64,000 nt of DNA, from contig NZ_ML660186.1 in the NCBI RefSeq assembly GCF_007483665.1, positions 1 through 64,000 on the forward strand, written 5' to 3'. Origin of the DNA: Catellatospora sichuanensis (GTDB lineage: Bacteria; Actinomycetota; Actinomycetes; Mycobacteriales; Micromonosporaceae). Below, piece by piece: positions 18,886 through 30,312 of the stretch (position 1 is its first letter; each line of letters opens with the position of its first letter). A program made the position numbers and the translations under genes. Under the pieces are notes generated by a model. It made no database searches. It saw only the letters and a program-made list of their open reading frames with translations, and was not told the origin of the DNA.

Positions 18886-19575
18886 GTGCCGGTGCTCTAT
18901 ACGGTCGGATTGTGGACGGTGGCGCCCGCGATCAAGCTGGGCTGGCGGCCCACGATCGAGGGCGCGGAGCACATCCCCGCCTCCGGTGGCGCGATCTTCG
19001 CGGGCAACCATCTCTCCGTCGCCGACGAGCTGTTCCTGGGCTCCGCGGTCGGCCGGCACATCTCCTTCTGGGCCAAGGAGGACTACTTCGTCGGCACCGG
19101 TCTGAGCGGCCTGTTCTTCCGCACGCTGATGGGCGGCCTGGGCGCGATCCCGGTGCACCGCTCCGGCGGCCGGGCCGCGCTGAGCGCGTTCGACGCGGCG
19201 ATCCCGGTGCTCCAGGAGGGCGGCCTGGTCGCCGTCTACCCCGAGGGCACCCGGTCGCCGGACGGCCGGCTCTACCGCGGCCGGACCGGGGCGGCGCGGC
19301 TCGCGCTCGCCGCGGACGTGCCGATCATCCCGGTCGGCATGATCGGCACCGAGAAGGTGCAGCCGATCGGCCAGGCCCTGCCGTCGCTGAAGCCCGGCCA
19401 GGTCACGGTGAAGTTCGGCAAGCCGATCGAGGTCGGCGCGTGGCGCGACGCCGAGTCCGCCAGCACCGCCGCGCGCGAGATCACCGACACGGTGATGATG
19501 GCCATCCAGCAGCTCACCGGGCAGGAGTACGTGTCCCGGTACGCTCCGAAGCGAAGCCCCTCGGAGGCGGAGTAG
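18886..19575 (+). CDS. 1-acyl-glycerol-3-phosphate acyltransferase-like protein (PlsC family)
   Basis: A 229-residue membrane-associated acyltransferase of phospholipid synthesis. The catalytic NHxxxxD is at His42/Asp47 (NHLSVADELF). Later blocks are VHRSGGRAAL, VYPEGTRSPDGRLYRGRTG (glycerol-phosphate binding) and PIIPVGMIGT. GTG 18886 has GGAGG 7 nt upstream; longer in-frame versions would read through the spacer. The acyl and acceptor substrates are inferred from the family. Confidence 0.88.
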   Translation: MPVLYTVGLWTVAPAIKLGWRPTIEGAEHIPASGGAIFAGNHLSVADELFLGSAVGRHISFWAKEDYFVGTGLSGLFFRTLMGGLGAIPVHRSGGRAALSAFDAAIPVLQEGGLVAVYPEGTRSPDGRLYRGRTGAARLALAADVPIIPVGMIGTEKVQPIGQALPSLKPGQVTVKFGKPIEVGAWRDAESASTAAREITDTVMMAIQQLTGQEYVSRYAPKRSPSEAE

Positions 19576-19656
19576 ACACGCAGCCGGCAACCGGACATCG
19601 GGTTCACAATCGCCCGAGGTCCGGCCTTCGCGTGCGACCGCGTACCCTTGTTACCC

Positions 19657-21609
<1,953 letters not shown>

Positions 21610-21610
21610 C

Positions 21611-22411
21611 GTGGGACGCACCAAGAACCAGCCCACGGGCGGCCAGGCCCCCGTCGTGCAGCGCATCCGGCTGCGTTACACCAAGCGCGGGCCGCTGCGT
21701 TTCACCTCGCACCGCGACTTCGCCCGCGCCGTCGAGCGGGCGATCCACCGGGCGGGCATCCCGATCGCCTTCTCGCAGGGCTTCACCCCGCACCCGAAGA
21801 TCTCCTTCGCCAGCGCGGCGCCCACCGGGGTGGCCTCCGAGGCGGAGTACCTGGAGATCGGCCTGCGGGAGCGGGTCGATCCGGCGGACCTGTGCAAGGC
21901 GCTGGACGCGGCGCTGTCGCCCGGCCTCGACGTGATCGAGGCCGTGGAGGCCGTCGCGCCGGGCAGCCTGGCCGACCGGATCACCGCCTCGCTGTGGCGT
22001 ATCGAGCTGCCCGGGGTGAGCGACGAGCAGCTCGCCGCCGCGGTGGCCGCCTTCGTCGCGCAGAGTGAGGTGCTGGTCGAGCGCCTCACCAAACAGGGCC
22101 GGCGCACCTTCGACACCAGGGACGCCGTGGTGTCGATCGGGGCCGTCTCGTCACAGACCTCACCACCTGGCGTGGTCGTGACCGCTCCGTGTGCGATACT
22201 CGACCTTGTCGTGCGGCAGGTCACTCCCTCCGTACGGCCCGATGACGTCCTGTCCGGCCTGCGCGTGGTTGCGGACCTGGAGCCGTCGGCGCCCCATTCA
22301 CTGAAAAGTGCCAGGGCGACCCGGCTGGCACAGGGCACGCTGACCCCCCAGGGGGAGATCGTGGATCCGCTCGACGCGGATCGCGAGCCCGTCGCCATCG
22401 GCGAGCGTTGA
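21611..22411 (+). CDS. TIGR03936 radical-SAM-associated protein (DUF2344)
   Basis: A 266-residue partner of the preceding protein. The core begins with RLRYTKRGPLRFTSHRD, and SQGFTPHPKISFA follows. In some bacteria the two are fused, so they probably form one enzyme. GTG 21611 starts one base after the upstream stop, implying coupled translation. Confidence 0.88.
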   Translation: MGRTKNQPTGGQAPVVQRIRLRYTKRGPLRFTSHRDFARAVERAIHRAGIPIAFSQGFTPHPKISFASAAPTGVASEAEYLEIGLRERVDPADLCKALDAALSPGLDVIEAVEAVAPGSLADRITASLWRIELPGVSDEQLAAAVAAFVAQSEVLVERLTKQGRRTFDTRDAVVSIGAVSSQTSPPGVVVTAPCAILDLVVRQVTPSVRPDDVLSGLRVVADLEPSAPHSLKSARATRLAQGTLTPQGEIVDPLDADREPVAIGER

Positions 22412-22448
22412 CCCGACCGGTCACCGCTCTCGGCAGACTTCGGCGGAT

Positions 22449-22484
22449 GCCCGTCCGAGCGCCTCGACAGGCGCTTGGACGGGC
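22449..22484 (+). promoter_or_regulatory. Strong hairpin in the RNase E/G leader
   Basis: GCCCGTCC-AGCGCCT and AGGCGCT-GGACGGGC arms close a 4-nt loop, 84 bp before the ribonuclease start. It could be a terminator for the radical-SAM genes or a 5'-UTR element for RNase autoregulation; sequence alone does not decide. Confidence 0.55.
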
Positions 22485-22567
22485 GACCCCGGCGGCAAAC
22501 ACCGGTGTGCTCCTGAGTGGCTGCGTTGTTACGCGCCCGGGACCGCCAGAACTGGAGAACAGTCCGG

Positions 22568-25240
22568 ATGCTCGACCACGAGCCCGCAGATCGGCACGAG
22601 AATGCCGACAACGTTTCGCAGAACGCGCCGAGCGCGGCCTCGGCTGACCAGCCGGGTGCCGTGACCGGCGACGTCACCGGCGGCGACGCCGCCACGGGCG
22701 CGCCTGCGACGCCCGAACCCACGCCTGCGACGCCTGAGCCCGCGATGGCCCAGCCTGCGGCGCCGGAAGCGGCCCCCGACACGGCGGCCGCCGAGGGCGC
22801 GCCCGCTCGGCGGCGCACCCGCAAGCGCGCTGTCGCGACTGCGGCCCCCGAGGCCGCCGAGGCCGGTGAGGAGACCTCCGCGGAGGCCGCGCCGCCCAAG
22901 AAGGCGACCCGGCGCCGGAAGAAAGCCGCAGAGCCGGACATCTCCGGCGAGTCTGGTGCAGAAGACGTAATCGAGCCCGTACTCCCGGCTGTCGCCGAGC
23001 TCGCACCGGCCGCCGTGGCCGAGGCGCTCGCCGAGGAAGCCGAAGAGGACGAGGAGGCGGCCGAAGCCGCCGCCGCGGCCGCCGAGCAGGTGGGCGGAGC
23101 CCCGCGCCGACTGGCGCCGTCCGTGCTGTTCATGGCCCCCGAGGCGACCGCCACGCCGGTGCGCCCCGCGGTCGTCGCGCGCCCCGCCGAGGAGCCCGTG
23201 GAGGTGGCGGAGCCGGCCGAGACCGGCCGCCGCCGCAAGCGCCGCCGCGGCCGGGACGAGGAGGAGGCCGTCGTCGAGGCGGAGGCCGCCGAGCCGGCCG
23301 TCGTCGACGAGGAGCAGGACGAGGACGAGAGCGAGGAGAACGGCCGCGCCCGCCGCCGTCGGGGCCGTCGCGGCCGCGGCCGGGGCAAGGGCGGCGCGGA
23401 CGACAACGGCGACGAGGAGCAGCCCGAGGCCGTCGAGGCCGACGAGGAGGAGGCGACCGACGAAGACGGTGAGCCGCTGACCCGCCGTCGCCGTCGCCGT
23501 CGCCGCAAGGGTGCCGGGGACGAGGGCGCCGAGGCCGAGGACGGCGTGCACACCGTCGTCCGCATCCGCGAGCCGCGCGCCGTCAGCGACGAGGTGCAGG
23601 GCGTCTCCGGATCGACCCGGCTCGAGGCCAAGCGCCAGCGCCGCCGGGACGGCCGCGAGCAGCGCCGCACCCGTCCGCCGATCCTGACCGAGTCCGAGTT
23701 CCTGGCCCGCCGCGAGGCGGTGGACCGGGTCATGGTGATCCGCGAGAACCCGGACCGTACGCAGATCGCGGTCATGGAGGACGGCGTGCTCGTCGAGCAC
23801 TACGTCACCCGCGCCGCCACCGCCACCATGGTCGGCAACGTGTACCTGGGCAAGGTGCAGAACGTGCTGCCGAGCATGGAGGCCGCCTTCGTCGACCTGG
23901 GCCGGGGCCGCAACGCGGTGCTGTACGCCGGTGAGGTCAACTGGGACGCGGCCGGGCTGGAGGGGCGTGCGCGCTCCATCGAGCAGGCGCTGAAGTCCGG
24001 CGACTCCGTGCTGGTGCAGGTGACCAAGGACCCGATCGGGCACAAGGGCGCGCGGCTGTCCAGCCATGTCGCGCTGTCCGGCCGGCACCTGGTGTACGTG
24101 CCCAACGGCAACGCCTCCGGCATCAGCCGCAAGCTGTCGGACGTCGAACGCAAGCGGCTGCGGGACATCCTCAAGAAGCTGGTCCCCGAGGGCGCGGGCG
24201 TGATCGTGCGCACCGCCGCCGAGGGCGCCTCCGAGGAGGACCTCGAGCGCGACGTGCTGCGGCTGCAGTCGCAGTGGGAGGACATCCAGGCCAAGGCGTC
24301 CGAGGGCGGCGCGCCCGCGCTGCTCTACGGCGAGCCCGACCTGGTCGTCCGGGTGGTCCGCGACCTGTTCAACGAGGACTTCAAGGAACTCGTGGTGCAG
24401 GGCGACAACGCCTACGACACCGTGCAGAGCTACCTCGGGCACGTGTCGCCCGACCTGGTGGACCGGGTGCACCGGCACACCGGCGTCTCGGACGTGTTCG
24501 CGACGTACCGCATCGACGAGCAGATCCTCAAGGGCCTGGACCGCAAGGTGTTCCTGCCCTCGGGCGGCCACCTGGTGTTCGACCGCACCGAGGCGATGAC
24601 CGTCGTCGACGTCAACACCGGCAAGTACACCGGTGTCGGCGGCAACCTCGAGGAGACGGTCACCCGCAACAACCTGGAGGCGGCCGAGGAGATCGTGCGC
24701 CAGCTGCGGCTGCGCGACCTCGGCGGCATCGTGGTGATCGACTTCATCGACATGGTGCTGGAGAGCAACCGTGAGCTGGTGCTGCGCCGGCTGACCGAGT
24801 GCCTGGGCCGGGACCGGACCAAGCACCAGGTCACCGAGATCACCTCGCTGGGCCTGGTCCAGATGACGCGCAAGCGCATCGGGGCGGGCCTGCTGGAGGC
24901 GTTCAGCGAGCCGTGCGAGCACTGCAAGGGCCGCGGGGTCATCATCCACACCGAGCCCGTCTCCGAGCGCCGCGCGCCGGTGCAGGCCGCACCGCCGGTG
25001 CAGCTCCCACCCGTGCAGGTCAAGCAGGCCGCCGCGGCTCCGCCCGCGCCGAAGCAGCAGAAGGCCGCGGAGCCGGCGTACTTCGACACCGAGGGTTACG
25101 ACCTGTCGCGGTACGAGTCGGCGGCGGCGGCAGCCGAGGACGACGACGAGGAGCCGGGCGAGGAGCCCGGTGACGACACGGGCGACACGCCGACCAGGCG
25201 GCGCACCCGCCGCGGCGGTCGGCGGCGCACCCGCCCGTAG
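22568..25240 (+). CDS. rne: Ribonuclease E/G family endoribonuclease
   Basis: An 890-residue enzyme for mRNA decay and rRNA processing. The N-terminal 380 residues are a low-complexity Ala/Glu extension with Arg-rich blocks (RRRGRRGRGRGK), probably RNA-binding. The S1 domain begins at about 420 (GNVYLGKVQNVLPSMEAAF). The catalytic metal aspartates are D681 (VVDVNTGKYTG) and D725 (VIDFIDM). The zinc-link CxxC is at 783-786, with an acidic tail after it. ATG 22568 was chosen over upstream in-frame starts in the hairpin leader; the exact start is uncertain. It lies upstream of rplU-rpmA-obg as in other actinobacteria. Confidence 0.93.
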   Translation: MLDHEPADRHENADNVSQNAPSAASADQPGAVTGDVTGGDAATGAPATPEPTPATPEPAMAQPAAPEAAPDTAAAEGAPARRRTRKRAVATAAPEAAEAGEETSAEAAPPKKATRRRKKAAEPDISGESGAEDVIEPVLPAVAELAPAAVAEALAEEAEEDEEAAEAAAAAAEQVGGAPRRLAPSVLFMAPEATATPVRPAVVARPAEEPVEVAEPAETGRRRKRRRGRDEEEAVVEAEAAEPAVVDEEQDEDESEENGRARRRRGRRGRGRGKGGADDNGDEEQPEAVEADEEEATDEDGEPLTRRRRRRRRKGAGDEGAEAEDGVHTVVRIREPRAVSDEVQGVSGSTRLEAKRQRRRDGREQRRTRPPILTESEFLARREAVDRVMVIRENPDRTQIAVMEDGVLVEHYVTRAATATMVGNVYLGKVQNVLPSMEAAFVDLGRGRNAVLYAGEVNWDAAGLEGRARSIEQALKSGDSVLVQVTKDPIGHKGARLSSHVALSGRHLVYVPNGNASGISRKLSDVERKRLRDILKKLVPEGAGVIVRTAAEGASEEDLERDVLRLQSQWEDIQAKASEGGAPALLYGEPDLVVRVVRDLFNEDFKELVVQGDNAYDTVQSYLGHVSPDLVDRVHRHTGVSDVFATYRIDEQILKGLDRKVFLPSGGHLVFDRTEAMTVVDVNTGKYTGVGGNLEETVTRNNLEAAEEIVRQLRLRDLGGIVVIDFIDMVLESNRELVLRRLTECLGRDRTKHQVTEITSLGLVQMTRKRIGAGLLEAFSEPCEHCKGRGVIIHTEPVSERRAPVQAAPPVQLPPVQVKQAAAAPPAPKQQKAAEPAYFDTEGYDLSRYESAAAAAEDDDEEPGEEPGDDTGDTPTRRRTRRGGRRRTRP

Positions 25241-25363
25241 ACCGACGGAGATCGCTCGCGACGGATGTGTCGGCGGGGGACTTGCGTAAGCTGCCCGGGG
25301 TATGTGTTCCGCATCCCCGGGCAGTACGCTGCCCAGACCCCTCAGAGCCTGGAGGACGCCCCC

Positions 25364-25906
25364 ATGCGACGCATCCTTGCCGCGGCCGTGCTCGGCGCGG
25401 CGCTGTTCACCGCCACCGCCTGCGCAGGCGACCCGGAGCGGCCGAATGCGGGCTCGGTGCCGTCCGCGAGCGCCTCGACCGAGGTGAGCCCAGGCGCGAG
25501 TGCCGCCCCCGGCGCCTCCGGCGCCGTCACCGGCACCACCGACCCGAAGGCGACCTGCGCCGCGGTGATCGAGGAGAGCAAGAAGTTCGTCTCGAAGCTG
25601 GTGACGAAGGCGCAGCAGCTGGGCGAGTCGCTGAGCGACCCGGACAAGGTCAAGGTCTTCTTCGACGAGCTGTCCAAGGACTACGTGGCGCTGTCCACCA
25701 CGGTGAAGGCCGAGGCGGCCAAGACCTCCGACCCGAAGCTGCGCAAGGCGCTGGAGGACGTCGCCAAGGCGCTGGACGCCTCGGTGGCCCAGCTCAGCGA
25801 CCCGCAGAAGCTCGCCGAGGACCCCTCGAAGATGCAGCAGATCCTGTTCAGCCCGGAGCTGACCACCGCCAACGAGGCGCTGAACGACATCTGCCCGGCA
25901 GCCTGA
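25364..25906 (+). CDS. Small secreted lipoprotein, paralogue 1
   Basis: A 180-residue protein. The signal peptide starts MRRILAAAVLGAALF and ends at ATAC-A, with a lipobox-like cysteine at about 20. A Ser/Ala/Gly-rich linker and a helical domain follow, with two cysteines (DPKATCAAV and NDICPAA). GGAGG lies before ATG 25364. The next two genes share the same signal peptide and layout, so all three look like tandem duplicates. No function is known. Confidence 0.75.
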   Translation: MRRILAAAVLGAALFTATACAGDPERPNAGSVPSASASTEVSPGASAAPGASGAVTGTTDPKATCAAVIEESKKFVSKLVTKAQQLGESLSDPDKVKVFFDELSKDYVALSTTVKAEAAKTSDPKLRKALEDVAKALDASVAQLSDPQKLAEDPSKMQQILFSPELTTANEALNDICPAA

Positions 25907-25978
25907 CGACGTACGGCGACCGTGCCGCCCGACGGGCCCGGCCGTCCCGCCCCACCCCCCTGTAGGAGGCACCTGCCC

Positions 25979-26470
25979 ATGCGACGTTTCCTGACCGCCG
26001 TCCTGGTGGCCGCGTCCCTGTTCGGCGCGAGCGCGTGCGCCGACGACAAGCCCGCCCCGGTGTCCTCGCCCGGAACGGCGGCCGCGCCCGCGCCGAGCGG
26101 CTCGACGGAAGCCAAGGCGGTCTGCGCCGAGTTCGACAAGGTCTTCAACGGCAAGGCCCGCACCGACCTGGCCACCGCGATCGGCGGTGTGCTCACCGCC
26201 CGGGCCGGCAAGGACGCGGCTAAGACGCAGGCCGCGGAGACCAAGCTGCGCGATGCGCTCACCGCGCTGGAGACCCAGATCACGACGGTGGGCGCGGTCG
26301 CCGCCGACCCGGCGGTGAAGGCCGCTTTCGACCAGGTCGCGGCGAACGTCCGGCAGTCCGGTGTCGACCTGGCGTTCCTCGAGGGCGTCACCAAGCTCGC
26401 CGAACTTGAGGCGAAGCTCACGCCGGTGCTGCTGTCCTGGATCATGCCCTTGGCCAGGATCTGCCCCTGA
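25979..26470 (+). CDS. Small secreted lipoprotein, paralogue 2
   Basis: A 163-residue protein with signal MRRFLTAVLVAASLFGASAC, then a low-complexity linker, EAKAVCAEFDKVF and a helical domain ending ARICP. The cysteine pair is placed as in paralogue 1. TAGGAGG precedes ATG 25979. The spacing suggests transcription with paralogue 1. Confidence 0.75.
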   Translation: MRRFLTAVLVAASLFGASACADDKPAPVSSPGTAAAPAPSGSTEAKAVCAEFDKVFNGKARTDLATAIGGVLTARAGKDAAKTQAAETKLRDALTALETQITTVGAVAADPAVKAAFDQVAANVRQSGVDLAFLEGVTKLAELEAKLTPVLLSWIMPLARICP

Positions 26471-26654
26471 CGTGGTGCCTGAGACCGCTGAGCCTGCTGA
26501 TGCCGTTGTCGGCCACCGTGGCTAGGCTGCCCCGGTGGCCACAAACGAGGGTTTCGCGTGTACGAGGCTGAATCCCCGGCCATACAGCAAGTAATCGCGG
26601 GTGTAGCCGTCGATGGCACCGCACCCGTTTCACCCCGCATAGATAAGGACGAAG

Positions 26655-27134
26655 ATGCGACGGATTCTGGCTACCGCCACCCTCGGTCTCGCGCTGTTCG
26701 GCGCCGCGGCCTGCGCGGACACCAAGCCCGAGGCGAGCAGCACCCCCACCCCCGGCGCGGCGAGCTCCGCGGCGGCCCCCGCCGGTGTCGACAAGAAGAC
26801 GGCGTGCGCCAACCTCACCAAGGCGACCAGCGACTTCGAGGCCAAGATCGTCCCGCTGTTCACGAAGCTGATGGACCCGGCCACCCAGGCCGCCACCCTC
26901 ACTGAGCTGGGCAAGGCCATCCAGGACTTCCAGGCCGCGTACAGCAAGGATGTCGCCGCGATGGCGGACGCCGACCTCAAGGCGGCCGTGCAGGCCGACC
27001 TGCAGACGCTGACCACGACCAGCACCGCGCTGGTGGCAGCCGGCACCGACCAGGCCAAGATCCAGGCCGCGCTCAGCACCCCGGAGTTCGACAAGGCGGG
27101 CGACCAGGTCAAGGCGCTCTGCGCCGGGGCCTGA
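26655..27134 (+). CDS. Small secreted lipoprotein, paralogue 3
   Basis: A 159-residue protein with signal MRRILATATLGLALFGAAAC, then a Ser/Ala-rich linker, KKTACANLTKATSDF and a helical domain ending VKALCAGA. It is about 185 bp from paralogue 2, so it may have its own promoter. It shares the signal, linker and two-cysteine layout of the other two. Confidence 0.75.
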   Translation: MRRILATATLGLALFGAAACADTKPEASSTPTPGAASSAAAPAGVDKKTACANLTKATSDFEAKIVPLFTKLMDPATQAATLTELGKAIQDFQAAYSKDVAAMADADLKAAVQADLQTLTTTSTALVAAGTDQAKIQAALSTPEFDKAGDQVKALCAGA

Positions 27135-27146
27135 CAGCTTGACCGC

Positions 27147-27184
27147 GCCCGGCGTGCGGTGATCGGCATCACCGCACGCCGGGC
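27147..27184 (+). terminator. Terminator after lipoprotein cluster
   Basis: A perfect hairpin with 17-bp arms (GCCCGGCGTGCGGTGAT and its complement) and a 4-nt loop separates the lipoproteins from the rplU operon. There is no T-tract. Confidence 0.8.
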
Positions 27185-27382
27185 CACGGGGTGCCCGGTT
27201 TGGGCATCGGGTCGGGCATGACGTAGTCTTCTCCACGGTGCCCATCACAGGGCGCTGCATGCGTGCGTGTGTGCCGGCCGTCTTCGGCCAGGACGTGCCG
27301 AGCGCAACCAGTAGTGAAGACTCGGCCCGCCACGCGGGTCGATGAACCAACCGCCAGCACCTACGACAGGAGTCCGCGTCTC

Positions 27383-27697
27383 ATGTACGCGATCGTCAAG
27401 ACCGGCGGCAAGCAGTACAAGGTCGCCGAGGGCGACGTGATCGAGGTCGAGAAGCTCGCGGGCGCGCCCGGCGACGTGGTGGCGCTGTCCGCAGTGCTGC
27501 TTGTTGATGGCAGCGACCTGGTGACCGACGCGGCGAAGCTTGCCAAGGTTTCTGTTTCCGGAGAGCTCGTGGCCCACACCAAGGGCCCGAAGATCCGGAT
27601 CCACAAGTTCAAGAACAAGACCGGCTACCACAAGCGGCAGGGTCACCGTCAGCCGCTGACCCAGGTCAAGGTCACCGGCATCAAGAGCGGGAAGTAG
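27383..27697 (+). CDS. rplU: 50S ribosomal protein L21
   Basis: A 104-residue protein starting [14 protein letters not shown] with the L21 signature [25 protein letters not shown] lies about 10 nt before ATG 27383. It is followed after 8 bases by rpmA, the standard pair. Confidence 0.98.
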   Translation: MYAIVKTGGKQYKVAEGDVIEVEKLAGAPGDVVALSAVLLVDGSDLVTDAAKLAKVSVSGELVAHTKGPKIRIHKFKNKTGYHKRQGHRQPLTQVKVTGIKSGK

Positions 27698-27705
27698 GCC
27701 TCGAG

Positions 27706-27963
27706 ATGGCACATAAAAAGGGTGCATCCAGCTCGCGCAACGGTCGCGACTCCGCCGCCCAGCGACTCGGTGTGAAGCGCTTCGGCGGTCAGGTCGTCAG
27801 CGCCGGCGAGATCCTCATCCGCCAGCGCGGCACCAAGTTCCACCCGGGCGACCTGGTCGGCCGTGGCGGCGACGACACGCTGTTCGCGCTCGCCGCGGGC
27901 GCGGTGCAGTTCGGTCTCAAGCGGGGCCGCAAGACCGTGAACATCGTTCCGGTCGAGGCCTGA
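27706..27963 (+). CDS. rpmA: 50S ribosomal protein L27
   Basis: An 85-residue protein starting [20 protein letters not shown] with the L27 core [24 protein letters not shown]. The start has no Firmicute-type cleaved extension. A terminator follows. Confidence 0.98.
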   Translation: MAHKKGASSSRNGRDSAAQRLGVKRFGGQVVSAGEILIRQRGTKFHPGDLVGRGGDDTLFALAAGAVQFGLKRGRKTVNIVPVEA

Positions 27964-27972
27964 CAGATCGTC

Positions 27973-28010
27973 AGAGGCGGGAGGGCGCGCGAAGCGCCTT
28001 CCCGCCTCTT
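27973..28010 (+). terminator. Terminator after rpmA
   Basis: The hairpin AGAGGCGGGAGGGCGC / GCGCCTTCCCGCCTCT (one G-T pair) has a short loop and is followed by TTGCCGTTT. Confidence 0.85.
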
Positions 28011-28265
28011 GCCGTTTCCGGACCCGGAAGCGCCGCAATGAGACGCGGCTAACGCCGCAGCCCGGAACACCCGGCACCCATCGCGCGCTGCCCTAGGGGG
28101 CACGCCCGCACCCGAGACCCCCGCCGCGACTCTTGGAGACATGCGGCTTCGGGAAGCCAACGTGGCCGCGACTCTTCGAGAGTTGCGGCAGGGACGGAGG
28201 CGGGTTGGGCGGGCGCAAGCGGGCATATGCTGTTTTTTGAATCGAACGTATGTGGAGGATGGAAC
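28011..28265. other. rpmA-obg spacer with two GCGACTCTT palindromes
   Basis: No gene is seen. Two related palindromic units lie at 28123-28147 (imperfect) and 28165-28189 (GCCGCGACTCTTCGAGAGTTGCGGC-like). The same paired arrangement recurs at 61660-61725. Confidence 0.75.
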
Positions 28266-29744
28266 GTGGCGACGTTCGTGGATCGTGTGGTGCTGCACCT
28301 GCAGGCGGGTGACGGCGGCCACGGCTGCGTGTCCATCCACCGGGAGAAGTTCAAGCCGTTCGGCGGGCCGGACGGCGGCAACGGCGGGCATGGCGGCGGC
28401 ATCCTGATGGAGGTCGACCCCAACGTGCACACGCTGCTGGACTTCCACTTCCACCCGCACATCAAGGCGACCAACGGCAAGGGCGGCTCGGGCAACAACC
28501 GGGAAGGCGCCAACGGCGGCGACCTGGTGCTCAAGGTGCCCTCCGGCACGGTCGTGCAGACGCTGGACGGCGTGGTCATCGCCGACCTGGTCGGCGCGGG
28601 GACCACGCTGGAGATCGCCCGTGGGGGCCGGGGCGGCCGCGGCAACGCGGCGCTGGCCAGCTCCCGGCGCAAGGCGCCCGGCTTCGCCGAGCTCGGTGAG
28701 CCCGGAGACCGGCTCGAGGTGGTCGTCGAGCTCAAGAGCGTCGCCGACGTGGGCCTGGTGGGTTTCCCGAGCGCGGGCAAGTCCTCGCTCATCTCGGTGA
28801 TCTCCGCGGCCAAGCCGAAGATCGCCGACTACCCGTTCACCACGCTGGTGCCGAACCTGGGTGTGGTGCAGGCGGGCGAGCACGTGTTCACCGTCGCCGA
28901 CGTGCCGGGCCTGATCCCGGGCGCGGCCACCGGCAAGGGCCTGGGCCTGGAGTTCCTGCGCCACATCGAGCGCACCGCGGTGCTGGCCCACGTGGTGGAC
29001 ACCGCGACCCTGGAGACCGACCGCGACCCGGTGGCCGACATCGAGGCCCTCGAGGCGGAGCTCGCGCAGTACGGCGGGCTCGGGGACCGGCCCCGCATCA
29101 TCGTGCTGAACAAGATCGACGTGCCGGACGGCCGGGACCTGGCCGACATCACCACCCCCGACCTGGAGAAGTTCGGCTGGCCGATCTACCAGGTCAGCGC
29201 GGCGACCCGGGAAGGTCTCACGGAGCTCGTGTACGCGCTGGCGCGGATGGTCGAGGAGCACCGGGCGGCCGCGCCCGTGCTGGAGCCGACCCGCATCGTG
29301 CTGCGTCCCAAGGCCGTCGACGACTCCGGCTTCGAGATCACGCAGGACCGCGCGGGTGTCTGGGTGGTCACGGGCAACAAGCCCGAGCGGTGGGTGCGTC
29401 AGACCACCTTCGACAACGCCGAGGCGGTGGGCTACCTCGCCGACCGGCTAGCCCGGCTGGGCGTCGAGGAAAAGCTGGCCAAGCTGGGCGCGAAGCCCGG
29501 CGACCCGGTGCGCATCGGCGAGCGCGAGTTCGACTGGCAGCCGACGATCTACGCGGGCAAGGAATTCACGCCCGGCAACCGCTTCACCGACGAGCGCCTC
29601 GAGGACGACATCACCCGTCCGAGGGCTGCGGAGCGGCTCGCGGCCCGCAAGGCGCGGCGCCAGCGCGAGGAAGGCGACACCGCCGGCGACGAGTGGCTCC
29701 CCGACGAGAAGGATCTGCGCCTCGACGACGAGGACGACAAGTAG
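28266..29744 (+). CDS. obg: Obg/CgtA GTPase
   Basis: A 492-residue ribosome-assembly GTPase. The glycine-rich Obg fold fills about 1-158 ([17 protein letters not shown]). The G domain starts at about 160 ([10 protein letters not shown] near 167, [14 protein letters not shown]). An OCT C-terminal domain lies at about 340-420 and an acidic tail ends the protein. GTG 28266 has GGAGG 7 nt upstream. It is downstream of rpmA, as usual. Confidence 0.97.
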   Translation: MATFVDRVVLHLQAGDGGHGCVSIHREKFKPFGGPDGGNGGHGGGILMEVDPNVHTLLDFHFHPHIKATNGKGGSGNNREGANGGDLVLKVPSGTVVQTLDGVVIADLVGAGTTLEIARGGRGGRGNAALASSRRKAPGFAELGEPGDRLEVVVELKSVADVGLVGFPSAGKSSLISVISAAKPKIADYPFTTLVPNLGVVQAGEHVFTVADVPGLIPGAATGKGLGLEFLRHIERTAVLAHVVDTATLETDRDPVADIEALEAELAQYGGLGDRPRIIVLNKIDVPDGRDLADITTPDLEKFGWPIYQVSAATREGLTELVYALARMVEEHRAAAPVLEPTRIVLRPKAVDDSGFEITQDRAGVWVVTGNKPERWVRQTTFDNAEAVGYLADRLARLGVEEKLAKLGAKPGDPVRIGEREFDWQPTIYAGKEFTPGNRFTDERLEDDITRPRAAERLAARKARRQREEGDTAGDEWLPDEKDLRLDDEDDK

Positions 29745-29760
29745 GCGCCGGCACCAGGGC

Positions 29761-29795
29761 GGACACTGTCAGTTAACGGTTCGGTGACAGTGTCC
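29761..29795 (+). terminator. Terminator after obg
   Basis: 11-bp arms GGACACTGTCA / TGACAGTGTCC with a 13-nt loop, 16 bases after the obg stop. Confidence 0.75.
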
Positions 29796-29871
29796 GTCAT
29801 CTCACCGCAATCCGCCCTGCTGTGCGGTTTGTGAAACAACGCGGAAACATGCCCTGGCTAGCGTCCTGACG

Positions 29872-30312
29872 GTGTTGATCCAGCACCGTGAGATCACCCA
29901 CCCTGATGTCACCGCGCTCGTGCTCGCCGCTGAGGACGAACTCTTCACGCGGTATCCGGGCACCACCCGGTCGCCCCTGGACCCGCACGCCCGTTTCGTC
30001 GTGGCGTACGTGTTGGGCAGGCCCGTCGGCTGCGGGGCGCTCGTCGTGTCCAGCCCGGGTGTCGGCGAGATCAGGCGGATGTACGTACTGCCGGCGCACC
30101 GCCGCGCCGGGGTGGCCCGCCGCATCCTCGCGGCACTGGAACGACGGGCCACCGCCCAGGGCTGGGACTCGATCATCCTCGAGACCGGCGTGAACCAGCC
30201 TGAGGCGATCGCGCTGTACGAGTCGTCCGGTTTTCAGCGGACCGAGCCGTACGGCAGGTACGTCGACAACCCGTACTCCGTCTGCTTCGTGAAGAAGCTC
30301 CTCAGGAGCTGA
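29872..30312 (+). CDS. GNAT-family N-acetyltransferase
   Basis: A 146-residue single-domain acetyltransferase. The acetyl-CoA loop is in RRMYVLPAHRRAGVARRIL (about 66-84), and the family's NxxAIxLYExxGF block is NQPEAIALYESSGF. TAGCGT (29859-29864) ends 7 nt before GTG 29872, suggesting a leaderless start. The acceptor substrate is unknown. The C-terminus converges on trpS with only about ten bases overlap (30302-30312). Confidence 0.85.
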   Translation: MLIQHREITHPDVTALVLAAEDELFTRYPGTTRSPLDPHARFVVAYVLGRPVGCGALVVSSPGVGEIRRMYVLPAHRRAGVARRILAALERRATAQGWDSIILETGVNQPEAIALYESSGFQRTEPYGRYVDNPYSVCFVKKLLRS

